27,604 nt of DNA from CAZTPJ01 sp964614515 (GTDB lineage Bacteria > Planctomycetota > Phycisphaerae > Phycisphaerales > UBA1924). Within the stretch, counting starts at the first letter, position 1; every line of letters starts with the position of its first letter. The translations under genes and the position numbers were made by a program. The stretch lies in the NCBI GenBank assembly GCA_964614515.1, contig CAZTPJ010000049.1, positions 1 to 27,604 of the forward strand, given 5' to 3'. This document shows, piece by piece, positions 1 through 8,122 of the stretch. The notes beneath the pieces are model-generated. The model searched no databases. It worked only from the letters and a program-made list of their open reading frames with translations, and was not told the DNA's origin.

Positions 1-247
1 GCGGCTCCTTCGGCGTCGCGCCGCCTTCGCCAACCGCCGCCCCGACGCCCGGCGCTTCGATGCTCATCTGCAAGCCAAGACCCGCGTTCCCGCGCAGGGG
101 CTTGTCGCACACGATCATGTCTTTGACCAAACCCACACGGCCGGGGATCGTCAGATCATCCGCGCCAAACAAGTACGCCTGCGTCAGAACGCACGTCGAG
201 GAATCATCGGTGAAGAGGGCGAATGCGAGCATGAGGCTATGGACCAT
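1..247 (-). CDS. N-terminal part of an unrecognised protein, runs off the left edge
   Basis: An open minus-strand frame runs from an ATG at 247 (alternative in-frame ATG at 232) without a stop to the window edge. The visible protein starts MVHSLMLAFALFTDD and continues with a mixed, globular-looking composition (AYLFGADDLTIPGRVG, then KDMIVCDKPLRG), ending in a Gly/Ala-rich stretch. Codon third positions are GC-rich as in the neighbouring genes, which supports real coding. I do not recognise the family and see no signal peptide. A perfect inverted repeat at 252-268 lies just upstream of the 247 start, so the start choice is uncertain. The gene is divergent from the secreted protein at 453. 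Confidence 0.5.
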   Translation of the reverse strand, partial: MVHSLMLAFALFTDDSSTCVLTQAYLFGADDLTIPGRVGLVKDMIVCDKPLRGNAGLGLQMSIEAPGVGAAVGEGGATPKEP

Positions 248-251
248 TGTT

Positions 252-268
252 GGCCCGAGCCTCGGGCC
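252..268. repeat. 8-bp inverted repeat upstream of the partial gene
   Basis: GGCCCGAG and CTCGGGCC flank a single central base. The repeat ends 4 nt upstream of the 247 start codon of the minus-strand partial gene, so it would form a hairpin in its leader, or it could be an operator between the divergent genes. Confidence 0.45.
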
Positions 269-391
269 GATTGCGCCCCGGATTGTCGCCGCCTCAACCC
301 CGGTTCGCCACCCGGAGCATGAAAAGTCGAGTCAGGCCGGGGTTCCCGTGGGATGCCGGAGGTTTGGACGGTCCGCGTTGCTGATTCGCGG

Positions 392-420
392 TTGATCTGA
401 GTCGGTGAATTTGGTACGTT
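392..420 (+). promoter_or_regulatory. Putative sigma70-type promoter of the gene at 453
   Basis: TTGATC at 392-397 and TACGTT at 415-420 are separated by 17 bp and lie about 30 bp upstream of a good Shine-Dalgarno site (GGGAGGTG at 441). Prediction is from consensus similarity only. Confidence 0.35.
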
Positions 421-452
421 GGGTCAATGCGGCCTCGGCCGGGAGGTGGGTG

Positions 453-1193
453 ATGAACAAGCTGATGAGGGCGATGACGGCGGGGCTGCTTGCAGTGGCG
501 GTCGTGTGCGCGACCGAATCGGCGCAGGCGCGGGACATCTTCTTCGACACGTTCAGCGGAAACCAACTACGGCCGCACTGGCAGCAGCCGCCGCCGAGCC
601 ACTGGGAACACACCGTCGCCGACAGCCGCATCACCGTCAGTGGACTGTTTCACCCCGGCGTGCCGGGGCAGCCAAATGTGGCTTCCATGTCGTTTAGCAT
701 CGACCCCGTGAAGCGAGACGTGGTCGTGTTGACTGCTGATCTCGGGTGGGAAGCCGGCGATGGTCGCTCCCTCAGCGTTCGTCTCTACGGACCCAGGGGG
801 TATGTCGGCGCAATGGGGTACGAAGAAGTTGGAGGCGTGCGGCAGGTGTACCTCGACGGCCCGTTTGGCCGTGCGATCCACTCAGCGCCGCCGCCAGGTT
901 CGCACAACTTCAGGATGATGCGAGGACCGGATTACACAGTCCTCTACGTTTCCGGCACGTTTGTCGGTATTCTTTCCGGAACGGGCTTCGAGATCCTCGG
1001 TCGAGTCGAGTTTGCGTTCACTGTGGAGGATGCCGTTCACTTCGCACCGCTCTACGTCGAACATGTCCGGATCGTGCCGACGCCCGGAGCAGTCACGGCG
1101 AGCGTCTGCTGGATGGCGGTACTTGTGTTTGGCAGGAGGCGACGATCACAGTCGCACGGTCGGGGCAACCCTCCGTATCCGGCTAATGCGTGA
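453..1193 (+). CDS. Secreted protein with PEP-CTERM-like sorting tail
   Basis: A 246-residue exported protein of unknown function. The ATG at 453 is chosen because GGGAGGTG lies 5 nt upstream, although the frame is open back to 405. Residues 1-26 form a signal peptide (MNKLMRAMTAGLLAVAVV, then a likely cut after AQA). The mature part is Gly/Val/Tyr-rich and probably all-beta, resembling a jelly-roll or concanavalin-like module (DIFFDTFSG near its start), but I do not assign a family. The C-terminus has a Pro motif (VPTPGA), a hydrophobic stretch and an Arg cluster (GRRRRS), matching the PEP-CTERM architecture read by exosortase in envelope sorting. An extra 15 or so residues follow the Arg cluster, which is longer than usual. 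The membrane protein at 1249 follows 55 nt later on the same strand. Confidence 0.75.
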   Translation: MNKLMRAMTAGLLAVAVVCATESAQARDIFFDTFSGNQLRPHWQQPPPSHWEHTVADSRITVSGLFHPGVPGQPNVASMSFSIDPVKRDVVVLTADLGWEAGDGRSLSVRLYGPRGYVGAMGYEEVGGVRQVYLDGPFGRAIHSAPPPGSHNFRMMRGPDYTVLYVSGTFVGILSGTGFEILGRVEFAFTVEDAVHFAPLYVEHVRIVPTPGAVTASVCWMAVLVFGRRRRSQSHGRGNPPYPANA

Positions 1194-1248
1194 GTTGAAC
1201 CCGGACTCAGCCCCACTCTCCTCGCGACCGCCATCTACACTCACCCCC

Positions 1249-2472
1249 ATGACCCGTCCGGGCCGCATCATGTGGGGACAGGCGCTCCTGTGGGGCGCGT
1301 TTCTCGCCTGTTCGTGGACGTGGTGCATAGGCATGTTCCTGCCCGTGCTGCTCGTGCGGGACTTTGGAACGCTGGGCTTCGTCGTCTTCGCCGTGCCCAA
1401 TGTGCTCGGCGCGGCCGTGATGGGCTGGGTCATGGCCCGCCCGCTGGCGAGCCATGCGTTCGTGCGTCGGCATCTGCTCGCGTGTCGCGCGTTCACCATC
1501 GTGACCATCGCGTTTCAGGTGAGTTTCCTCGCATGGCTCATGGACATGCTCCACATCGGCGACCAGCCGGGCGCGACGCTGGTGATGCTCGTGATGGGAA
1601 TGGGGCTTGTCGCGGCCGTGATGTCGCCGACGCGGCTCGACCCGTGGCTTGCGTGCGGCGTGCTGGCGTTTTCGGTGTTCGTGTTCATCCGCCTGCTGAC
1701 CGGGGATCATGCGACGGTGCTGCCACGCACTTCGCTGATGTCGCCCGGCTCGCTCCCACCGACGCACATCCTGTGGCTCACGCCCGTGTGCATCTTCGGT
1801 TTCGCGCTCTGTCCGTATCTCGATCTGACGTTTCATCGCGCCCGCCAGAGCGCCCACGGCGCAACCGGCACGGCCGCGTTCACCATCGGCTTCGCCGTGT
1901 TCTTCCTTGCCATGATCCTGCTGACGTTCATCTATGCGCCGATGTTCATCGGCCATGACGGCCATCCCGCGCGGCTGCCCGCGATGCTCATCGCCGCCCA
2001 CATCGGCATCCAGGCGCTGCTCACGATTCATCTGCACACGCGCCATGTCCCCACGCCGACTTCGATCGCATCGTGGCCCGGGCGACTCGCTCTGGTGGCA
2101 TGTGCCATGTTCGTCGCGGCCGTAGGTGTCGCGCCGCATCTGGCGACGCGACTGGGCGTGATCCACGGCCTTTCGCCGGGCGAGGGCGTGTATCGCGGCA
2201 TGATGGTCTTTTACGGGCTGATCTTTCCGGCGTATGTGTGGCTGTGCGCGATCCCCACTCGCGATGGACACGCGGGCCTCGTCGGGCGAGCGGGCCGTCG
2301 CAAGGTCGTGATCCTCATCCTCACCATCGCGGTGGCGCTACCGGCTTACTGGCTGGGCTTCCTCGCGCGTGAGACGCCGTGGCTGGGTGTGGGGATGGGC
2401 GTGGTGCTCTTTGCCCGACTCGCCCTCCCGCGACGGGCGGTCATCACTGGCACGCCTGAAGCACGTTCGTGA
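1249..2472 (+). CDS. Polytopic membrane protein of unknown function
   Basis: A 407-residue protein with about 11-12 predicted transmembrane helices spread over its whole length (first about 9-31, then 40-61, 79-98, 108-125 and so on). Short His/Arg-rich loops such as HLHTRH are present. I recognise no transporter signature or catalytic motif. The frame is open to 961, but upstream it overlaps the previous gene and has no membrane character, so the ATG at 1249 is preferred. There is no Shine-Dalgarno site; a TACACT box ends 7 nt before the ATG, so the mRNA may be leaderless, or translation may follow that of the upstream gene. The last 29 nt overlap the convergent gene that ends at 2444. Confidence 0.75.
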   Translation: MTRPGRIMWGQALLWGAFLACSWTWCIGMFLPVLLVRDFGTLGFVVFAVPNVLGAAVMGWVMARPLASHAFVRRHLLACRAFTIVTIAFQVSFLAWLMDMLHIGDQPGATLVMLVMGMGLVAAVMSPTRLDPWLACGVLAFSVFVFIRLLTGDHATVLPRTSLMSPGSLPPTHILWLTPVCIFGFALCPYLDLTFHRARQSAHGATGTAAFTIGFAVFFLAMILLTFIYAPMFIGHDGHPARLPAMLIAAHIGIQALLTIHLHTRHVPTPTSIASWPGRLALVACAMFVAAVGVAPHLATRLGVIHGLSPGEGVYRGMMVFYGLIFPAYVWLCAIPTRDGHAGLVGRAGRRKVVILILTIAVALPAYWLGFLARETPWLGVGMGVVLFARLALPRRAVITGTPEARS

Positions 2473-5020
2473 AGATCAAGAAATCAAAGATATCAAACGT
2501 CGCCGAACGGTCCAGATCCGCCGAGCGATGCTGTTGGCTGAAGCGATTGGCGAACTCGAGGAAGTCGAGTACATCCATGCGTCCATCTTCGACGAAGTCC
2601 AGCGCAGCGCACGGATCGCTTGTCGCGCGATCGAGCATCTCAAGCCATACGCCGGCCATCACCGCCCCCCCCCGCGCGGACAGGTGCGCGCCATCGCTTC
2701 GCATCCCGTCGGCCAACTGCTCGACGAAACTCCCAAGCCGAGGATGTTCCAGTGAGGCAAGACCCACCACCCCCTCCGCACGCGACTCATCGAGAATGTA
2801 CCGATGCCACGGCTCGCCCGGCAGGCCCGCGTGCGCCATCTCGCCGGCCCAGATGATGTCCGCCCGGGGCAGTGCGGCCGCGACCTCGGCGGTGTACCGA
2901 GACATTGCCGGCGGCGTCGACGACTGCTGCGCCGGCACGACGAACCAGACATCCGCCCGCGTCAAGGCCATCCATCGCCGCGGCGCATCGCGGAATGAAT
3001 TGTCCAGTTGCTCCGTATAGCCGCGGCCACCCTGGCCGGCGCAGCCGACGATGATCCCCCCGACATCCTCGCGCCACGCGCTGTACGCCAGCACGGCCAC
3101 GCCTGTGCCAGCGCCCGCCTCGACCGACACATGAATCCCTCGCCATTTGTTCGGATCGCCGGCCGCAACCGCGTCGAACTCGTGACGTAACTGCGCAAGG
3201 CCCCATTCGCCGAAGCGAATCTCCGAACCCAAGCCCGGCGACACACCGAAAGGATGCTCAAACGTGAGTCGCGTAATGCCCGCGTTCTCGACGACCGATT
3301 CAATGACGGATGATGCGCCGTGTCCCTCGCCCGCCACGACATGCGCCATCATCCCAACGCGAAGCAACGGTGACCACAGCCCCTCGAGTTCAATCGTGCG
3401 CGGATCAACCACAACATCCCCCGCGCCAAGGATCCGAGTCCACTCGGTCGTGTCCAGTTCCTCGCTCTGACTCGGACCCTGGACACCCGCGCCGCCTTGC
3501 GAAGGTCCACGATCCCATCGCCACACCGCGGCCGGGGAGCCTGGATATCGCAGCACAATCGCTTCGACAATCAGCGGCGCATCGGCCCGCACGAGCGAAC
3601 CGTTCTCCGGCCTGCAACGCAGCGTGAAGAAGCCCTCGGGCCGAAGCAGCAATCCCGCGCCCGGTCCCGCCGAAGGCCCCGTTGAAAGCGTGAACGTTCG
3701 CGTGAAATCGTCCAACGGCGCTCCGGCGCTCTGCAGCACGACAATCGTGCCCGCCGGGCTTCGACGCGGCGGATCGCGGTTCGTCTCAAACCCAAACCAC
3801 ACATGCGTGTCAAGGCCCGCGACGTCGGCTGGGCGGAACATGACGCCCGAGATTCGCGGGCGCAATTGGGCGATGAACCCGTGCATGTAGTTGCCATTGC
3901 CGCGCCCGCTGCCGTCAAATCGGTTCACGGCCCGGCTGTTGGCGCTCACCATCACGCGCAGCGGACCGGCAAGCCCATCAACGATCTCTCTCGCGCGCGG
4001 CGCCCAGCCTGCAACCATGTCCCCGCCGAGCGAAGTGCCTGGACCTTCAAGCACGAACCACCCATCAAATGGCGGTTCACGGTGAGATGCGTACACGAAG
4101 TTCCCCACGCTCGCCATCGGGTGCACGGAGCGCAGTCGATCCGTCCACACACCGTTGTACAGATAGAACTCATCCCACATGTGAACGTTGAAGACGCTGG
4201 CGGGCAAACTTGGATAGGCCGCCTGGAGCGTTGAGGTCGAGCCCCCGACGCCCGCGTCATTGGGCGCTGATGACATGGCGAGGTTCAAGGCGAGTACGCA
4301 CCCCGGCGGGCCGTCCATTCGTCCACCCTGCGCAAGGTTCGAGTGATCCCACGCCGCGAAGTATCGCCGTGAGTCGAAGACCTCCGTAAAGTCGCGTTCA
4401 CCAATCGCGTGACGGCGAATCACGATCGGACCGTACGCGCCGCGAAACGCCGGATATCTCGACGCATCCCCGCCGATCACCAGGTCCGACGTCAACGGCC
4501 CCAGAACGCCGCCAACCAACTGCGGATCAGAGCCGGCAGCGTGAAGCACCCCGAGCGACTGACTCCCCACCCACAAGTCCAGACGACCCACCGCGCGATC
4601 AAACGACGCCGCGATCAGCACCCACTCACGAACCGGTACATCGCATTCGGTCGTCAGGTGAACCGTGGTCAGCGCGTGCGAGGAACGGCCGAGTGTCGGC
4701 CCATTCCCGCTGCCGGACAGCCCCGGCTTTCCCGCGTGAAACGTGAAGCGAACCTGCCGACGCCCGTCGATCACGACATCCAACAGGTCCGGTTGCTGAA
4801 TCACGGCCCGCGACGCATCATCCGCTGATTCTCGCCAGACCCAGGCAAACACGGTGTACGAACCGTTGCTCAGGTGGGCCGGGACTTTGTTGGGGGCGAG
4901 CCGAATGTGAGCGGAATCGCTCAGCGACAGGATGATCGCCCCTGCGGGCGCAGCCAGCCACATCGCCAGGAAGACCGCCAAGGCGCGCAGCGCAACTCTT
5001 TGTAATCCAACTGTTTGCAT
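2444..5020 (-). CDS. Large secreted LamG-like / SGNH-like protein with dockerin-like tail
   Basis: An 858-residue exported protein. The start at 5020 gives a clean signal peptide (MQTVGLQRVALRALAVFLAM, cut near PAGA); the frame is open to 5059. Residues about 30-220 resemble a concanavalin A-like/LamG module (SYTVFAWVWR, VREWVLIAASFD, GRLDLWVGSQ). The C-terminal third, from about residue 600, looks like an SGNH/GDSL-type hydrolase: a Gly/Cys-rich turn GCAGQGGRGY near residue 660, and near the end DGAHLSARGG, typical of the Asp-x-x-His block. I could not place a firm GDS serine motif, so catalysis is uncertain. The last 55 residues carry two acidic DxLDFLEFxN and DIFDFLIFTN repeats, a divergent version of the dockerin-like tail seen on three other proteins here. 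The substrate may be a surface carbohydrate or ester, by inference only. Confidence 0.75.
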   Translation of the reverse strand: MQTVGLQRVALRALAVFLAMWLAAPAGAIILSLSDSAHIRLAPNKVPAHLSNGSYTVFAWVWRESADDASRAVIQQPDLLDVVIDGRRQVRFTFHAGKPGLSGSGNGPTLGRSSHALTTVHLTTECDVPVREWVLIAASFDRAVGRLDLWVGSQSLGVLHAAGSDPQLVGGVLGPLTSDLVIGGDASRYPAFRGAYGPIVIRRHAIGERDFTEVFDSRRYFAAWDHSNLAQGGRMDGPPGCVLALNLAMSSAPNDAGVGGSTSTLQAAYPSLPASVFNVHMWDEFYLYNGVWTDRLRSVHPMASVGNFVYASHREPPFDGWFVLEGPGTSLGGDMVAGWAPRAREIVDGLAGPLRVMVSANSRAVNRFDGSGRGNGNYMHGFIAQLRPRISGVMFRPADVAGLDTHVWFGFETNRDPPRRSPAGTIVVLQSAGAPLDDFTRTFTLSTGPSAGPGAGLLLRPEGFFTLRCRPENGSLVRADAPLIVEAIVLRYPGSPAAVWRWDRGPSQGGAGVQGPSQSEELDTTEWTRILGAGDVVVDPRTIELEGLWSPLLRVGMMAHVVAGEGHGASSVIESVVENAGITRLTFEHPFGVSPGLGSEIRFGEWGLAQLRHEFDAVAAGDPNKWRGIHVSVEAGAGTGVAVLAYSAWREDVGGIIVGCAGQGGRGYTEQLDNSFRDAPRRWMALTRADVWFVVPAQQSSTPPAMSRYTAEVAAALPRADIIWAGEMAHAGLPGEPWHRYILDESRAEGVVGLASLEHPRLGSFVEQLADGMRSDGAHLSARGGAVMAGVWLEMLDRATSDPCAALDFVEDGRMDVLDFLEFANRFSQQHRSADLDRSATFDIFDFLIFTNVLQACQ

Positions 5021-5049
5021 CAACGGATCCGCAGGTGTTCCGATCACAC

Positions 5050-5078
5050 AGTCTACCACACGACCGCCGGATTCCCAA
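5050..5078 (-). promoter_or_regulatory. Putative promoter of the gene starting at 5020
   Basis: On the minus strand TTGGGA (5078-5073) and TAGACT (5055-5050) are spaced by 17 bp, about 30 bp before the start codon. Consensus match only. Confidence 0.35.
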
Positions 5079-5241
5079 CCGAACCAGGTTCCCCGATCAC
5101 GGCCGTGTGCTGAGCCTGCCCCCGTGCCCGACCACGCCCCAGCCCCGGCACAGACCTCGCAAAAGTTTTTTTCGTCACAGACTGGCGAAACGGAAAAGTC
5201 GTGGCATTCTTCTGGTGTCTTGTCTCTCTCTCCTCCTATGG

Positions 5242-5283
5242 CCTGGCCGCTGGCGGAAACGCGTGTGGCCGGGTTTTCTTTTT
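5242..5283 (+). terminator. Strong rho-independent terminator with no upstream gene on its strand
   Basis: CCTGGCCGC (5242-5250) pairs with GTGGCCGGG (5265-5273) with two G-U pairs. An inner GCG-GAAA-CGC hairpin closes it. TTTTCTTTTT follows at 5274-5283. The U-tract is only on the plus strand, yet the preceding gene is on the minus strand, so the transcript it ends is unknown. Confidence 0.7.
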
Positions 5284-5405
5284 GGGACTGATCGGTTGAC
5301 TCGACCGACGGACCAAGCCCGATTGCGATGAGAGCCAGATCGACGCGCGGCGACCCCGGCTGCCATTGGCGGCCTCATCAGCATCCCAGCATCGTGAATG
5401 GAAAG

Positions 5406-5478
5406 TGGAGCGGAAGGGACTCGAACCCTCGACCCCTAGCTTGCAAAGCTAGTGCTCTACCAATTGAGCTACCGCCCC
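5406..5478 (-). tRNA. tRNA-Ala (anticodon TGC)
   Basis: A 73-nt cloverleaf reads from 5478 to 5406 on the minus strand. The acceptor arm GGGGCGG/CCGCTCC contains the G3-U70 wobble that is the alanine identity element. The D-arm is GCTC/GAGC, the anticodon arm CTAGC/GCTAG has loop TTTGCAA (anticodon TGC at 5445-5443), and the T-arm contains TTCGAGT. The discriminator is A. The CCA end is not encoded. Confidence 0.96.
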
Positions 5479-5486
5479 GGCCCCTC

Positions 5487-5515
5487 ACTGTAGACCCCAC
5501 GTCAAGGGCCAACAA
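5487..5515 (-). promoter_or_regulatory. Putative promoter of tRNA-Ala
   Basis: TTGTTG (5515-5510) and TACAGT (5492-5487) on the minus strand are 17 bp apart, with 8 nt between the -10 box and the mature tRNA 5' end. Confidence 0.4.
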
Positions 5516-5521
5516 TCCACG

Positions 5522-6511
5522 ATGCCACGGCCACGCTCACCACGACCGCTGCTCATCGCCGCCTATCTGGTCATGCAGGCGCTGATCCTCTACTGGCTGC
5601 CCGTTGTCCTCTTTGACCCCCCGACGAGCCTCCGCGATGTCCTTCACGACGGGTTCAATCGTGGGTATACGCCGTATGCCCTCACGGCCGTGCTGGGAAT
5701 TTCCGCCTCCCAACTCACCTTGCTGCTTCCCGTGATGAAGCCGAGACTGCGAAAGCGGTCCGGGCGCCCGCGGATGATCCTGCGGCACATGGTCACCGGG
5801 GTGGCGATGGGCTGGTGTGTGGCGGTGACGGTGACGATGATCACGGCGATATTGGCGGATTACTTCGGCGACCGGAGTTGGTCCATCGCGATCAATGTTT
5901 ACTGGATCACGCTGGCGGTGGCGGCGACGCTCTGCACGCTCGCGAGTTGGCGATTCGCCCCGCGGCGAACGCCAATGCTGCCGAGCATCATCTGCGCCGC
6001 GGGCGCGGGCGTGGCGATGGCTGTGTCGCTCGCACTCGCGCTGCTGAGTCTTGTGCAACTGCTCATGGGCGAGCGTCTGTCCCCGGCGCTGTGGACGTTC
6101 ACGATCGTCATCACCATCGTTGGTGCGTGGGCCATCGCCACGCCCATGCTGGCTCTGGTGCTGTATCGAGGTCGGCGCACCGAGCGACTCTCACGCACGG
6201 CCGCCTGGCTCGTGGCGGGATCAGCGCTTGAAGCACTCCTCATCCTGCCCATCGACATCATGATCCGGCGCAAGACGGATTGCTACTGCGAAGAAGGCAC
6301 GTACTTCGCGTGGATCGTGCTTTCGGGCGCCGGGCTGTTCGCGTTCGGGCCGATGCTGCTGCTCGCGCCGATGGCACGCAGGCGGAGGAGACGCCGCGCG
6401 CGGCAGTGCCTCGCCTGCGGCTATGACCTGCGATCTACTCCGCACGTGAGGAACTGTCCAGAGTGCGGCACGCCCACACGACGCCGCGACATCGCATCAA
6501 CCGCCGACTGA
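5522..6511 (+). CDS. Membrane protein with C-terminal zinc ribbon
   Basis: A 329-residue protein with about seven predicted transmembrane helices (first near residues 9-31, then about 53-72, 89-113 and further segments to about 285). A basic linker (RRRRRRRARQ) follows, then a short zinc ribbon: CLACGYDLR, 10 residues, CPECG. This CxxCGYDLR...CPECG tail is common on planctomycete membrane proteins of unknown role. The cytosolic ribbon may bind a partner, by inference. A weak AAGGG lies about 15 nt upstream, so the start is the first ATG rather than a well-supported one. It is divergent from tRNA-Ala and convergent with the gene ending at 6542, with only 30 nt between them. Confidence 0.75.
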   Translation: MPRPRSPRPLLIAAYLVMQALILYWLPVVLFDPPTSLRDVLHDGFNRGYTPYALTAVLGISASQLTLLLPVMKPRLRKRSGRPRMILRHMVTGVAMGWCVAVTVTMITAILADYFGDRSWSIAINVYWITLAVAATLCTLASWRFAPRRTPMLPSIICAAGAGVAMAVSLALALLSLVQLLMGERLSPALWTFTIVITIVGAWAIATPMLALVLYRGRRTERLSRTAAWLVAGSALEALLILPIDIMIRRKTDCYCEEGTYFAWIVLSGAGLFAFGPMLLLAPMARRRRRRRARQCLACGYDLRSTPHVRNCPECGTPTRRRDIASTAD

Positions 6512-6541
6512 CTCGTTCATTTCACCGCGTGATCCGCCCAT

Positions 6542-7978
6542 TCACGGACACCCGTTCGCGAACGCATTGCCGAAACACAAGAAGTCCAGAATATCGCAGA
6601 TGTCGTAGCCCGCGCTCGCGTTGCAGTTGCACGCGTACACGCCCCCGGCCGCGAAATCGCTGCCAAAGCACAGAAAATCGAAAATGTCCAGCACGCCCAC
6701 GCCCGTGGACTGGTCGCAATCCGCGTAGCAGCCGAATCGCCCGACCCATGCATCGCGTGCGCCGCCCGTCGTCGCGCCGAAGCGTCCATCCGTCGAACCC
6801 GCGAGCATCACGCCCCCGCGACCATCGGGCATCATCGCATGCACGCGATCCAGCGCGCCCGAGCCGAACTGCGACAGAGACACCTGTGCGCCGCCCGCAT
6901 CAAACCGCGCCACCCACACGTCAGATTCTCCCGTGTGCAACGATCCAAGCGCCCCCCACGTTCGCCCCGTCGCGAACACCCCCCCCTCGCCATCCGCCGT
7001 CACCGCGAAGGTCTCATCCGTCGTCGATGTCCCGATCTGGCGCAACCACAACGGATTCCCATCGCCATCGAACCGTCCCACCCACGCAACGCGCTCGCCA
7101 AAGTGCTTGGTCCCCAGCGCCCCGCGCGTCCACCCGCCCACGAACACGCCTCCGGCCCCATCGGGCGACATGCACCACGCCCAGTCATCCGTACTCACCC
7201 CGAACTGAATCATCCACAACTCGTCGCCATTCGCGTCAAACCGACCGAGCCACGCATCGGCCCCGAAGTGGTGCGGCCCGGCCAGATCGCCAAACGTCGC
7301 CCCGCACGCGAAGAACCCGCCCGCGCCATCGGCCGTGATCGTGCCAAGATAATCCACGCTCTCGGTGCCGAACTGTTTGATCCACGTCCGCGAGCCATCC
7401 TCGGCGTATCGCGCCAGCCACACATCCCACGTCCCGGCGCTGCTCCCGCCAAGATCGCCCTGCGTGTCACCACCCGCGAACACCCCCCCCTCGCCGTCGG
7501 ACGCCAGCGCCCACATGCCCTCGTGAAAGAACGTGCCGATCTGACGAATCCAGAGTCGATCGCCCGCATCGTTGAATCGCGCGATCCACGCGTCATATCC
7601 GCCGTGACGCACCGGCGGCGACACGATCGTGCCGTTGACCTCGCCACTGATGTACACCCCGCCCGCGCCATCGGGCGCGAGGGCCCATGCGAACGCCGAC
7701 TCCGGCCACGTTCCGCCGAACTGCCGAATCCACAGGCGCGTGCCATCCGCCTGATATCGCGCAAGCCACGGATCGGGCAGACCCATCCGCGTGCCCGTCA
7801 TCATCCCGTTGGTGTCCCCCGCGACATAGAACCCGCCGGACCCATCCGCCGTGAGCGCCTTGGCCTCTTCATCGCCCACCGTTCCAAACTGGCGAATCCA
7901 CACACGCTCCTGCGCCACCACCGGCACGGCCACGCCGGTCAACACCACACCGGCCACGATCAACATGCTGCGGTTCAT
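6542..7978 (-). CDS. Secreted seven-repeat beta-propeller protein (SBBP type) with dockerin-like tail
   Basis: A 478-residue exported protein. The start at 7978 gives the signal peptide MNRSMLIVAGVVLTGVAVPV, cut near VVAQ; the frame is open to 8041 but without signal character. Seven repeats of about 50 residues follow, each with W(I/L)RQFGT...ADGxGGVYVxGxTxG...DAWxARFD, the pattern of SBBP beta-propeller repeats, so one seven-bladed propeller is likely. The last 62 residues are a dockerin-like module: CYADCDQSTGVGVLDIFDF, then CNCNASAGYDICDILDFLCF, ending NGCP. Each half resembles an EF-hand-like calcium loop. The leader contains a long inverted repeat adjoining the ribosome-binding site. 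The protein is probably extracellular or surface-attached, with unknown ligand. Confidence 0.85.
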   Translation of the reverse strand: MNRSMLIVAGVVLTGVAVPVVAQERVWIRQFGTVGDEEAKALTADGSGGFYVAGDTNGMMTGTRMGLPDPWLARYQADGTRLWIRQFGGTWPESAFAWALAPDGAGGVYISGEVNGTIVSPPVRHGGYDAWIARFNDAGDRLWIRQIGTFFHEGMWALASDGEGGVFAGGDTQGDLGGSSAGTWDVWLARYAEDGSRTWIKQFGTESVDYLGTITADGAGGFFACGATFGDLAGPHHFGADAWLGRFDANGDELWMIQFGVSTDDWAWCMSPDGAGGVFVGGWTRGALGTKHFGERVAWVGRFDGDGNPLWLRQIGTSTTDETFAVTADGEGGVFATGRTWGALGSLHTGESDVWVARFDAGGAQVSLSQFGSGALDRVHAMMPDGRGGVMLAGSTDGRFGATTGGARDAWVGRFGCYADCDQSTGVGVLDIFDFLCFGSDFAAGGVYACNCNASAGYDICDILDFLCFGNAFANGCP

Positions 7979-7987
7979 CGCTCGCCC

Positions 7988-8086
7988 CTTGCAACCACCC
8001 CGCCACGCATCACACACGCGCCCAACCCGGCGATGCGGCAACTCGCCCCCGGGAGTTGTACGGCCGGGATCGCGGGTGGTTGCAAG
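7988..8086 (-). promoter_or_regulatory. Structured 5' leader of the beta-propeller gene
   Basis: A perfect 13-bp inverted repeat (8086-8074 and 8000-7988 on the minus strand) encloses nested stems CCCGGC/GCCGGG and CAACTC/GAGTTG. The 3' arm ends directly before the AGGGGCG ribosome-binding site of the gene starting at 7978. It could be a cis-regulatory RNA, or a terminator of the upstream gene, although no U-tract is present. Confidence 0.5.
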
Positions 8087-8122
8087 CCTTGCGAAACGCG
8101 CGATACGAAAGTCCGCCCGGAG

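Noticed and set aside
1207..2271. A 354-codon minus-strand ORF rich in Arg, His and Glu
   Set aside because: It is the antisense shadow of the membrane-protein gene. Its composition is that expected for the reverse of hydrophobic GC-rich codons and it has no domain.
5238..5291. A 17-codon ORF within the orphan terminator (MAWPLAETRV...)
   Set aside because: It has no ribosome-binding site (a pyrimidine tract precedes it), and its codons coincide with the terminator stem.
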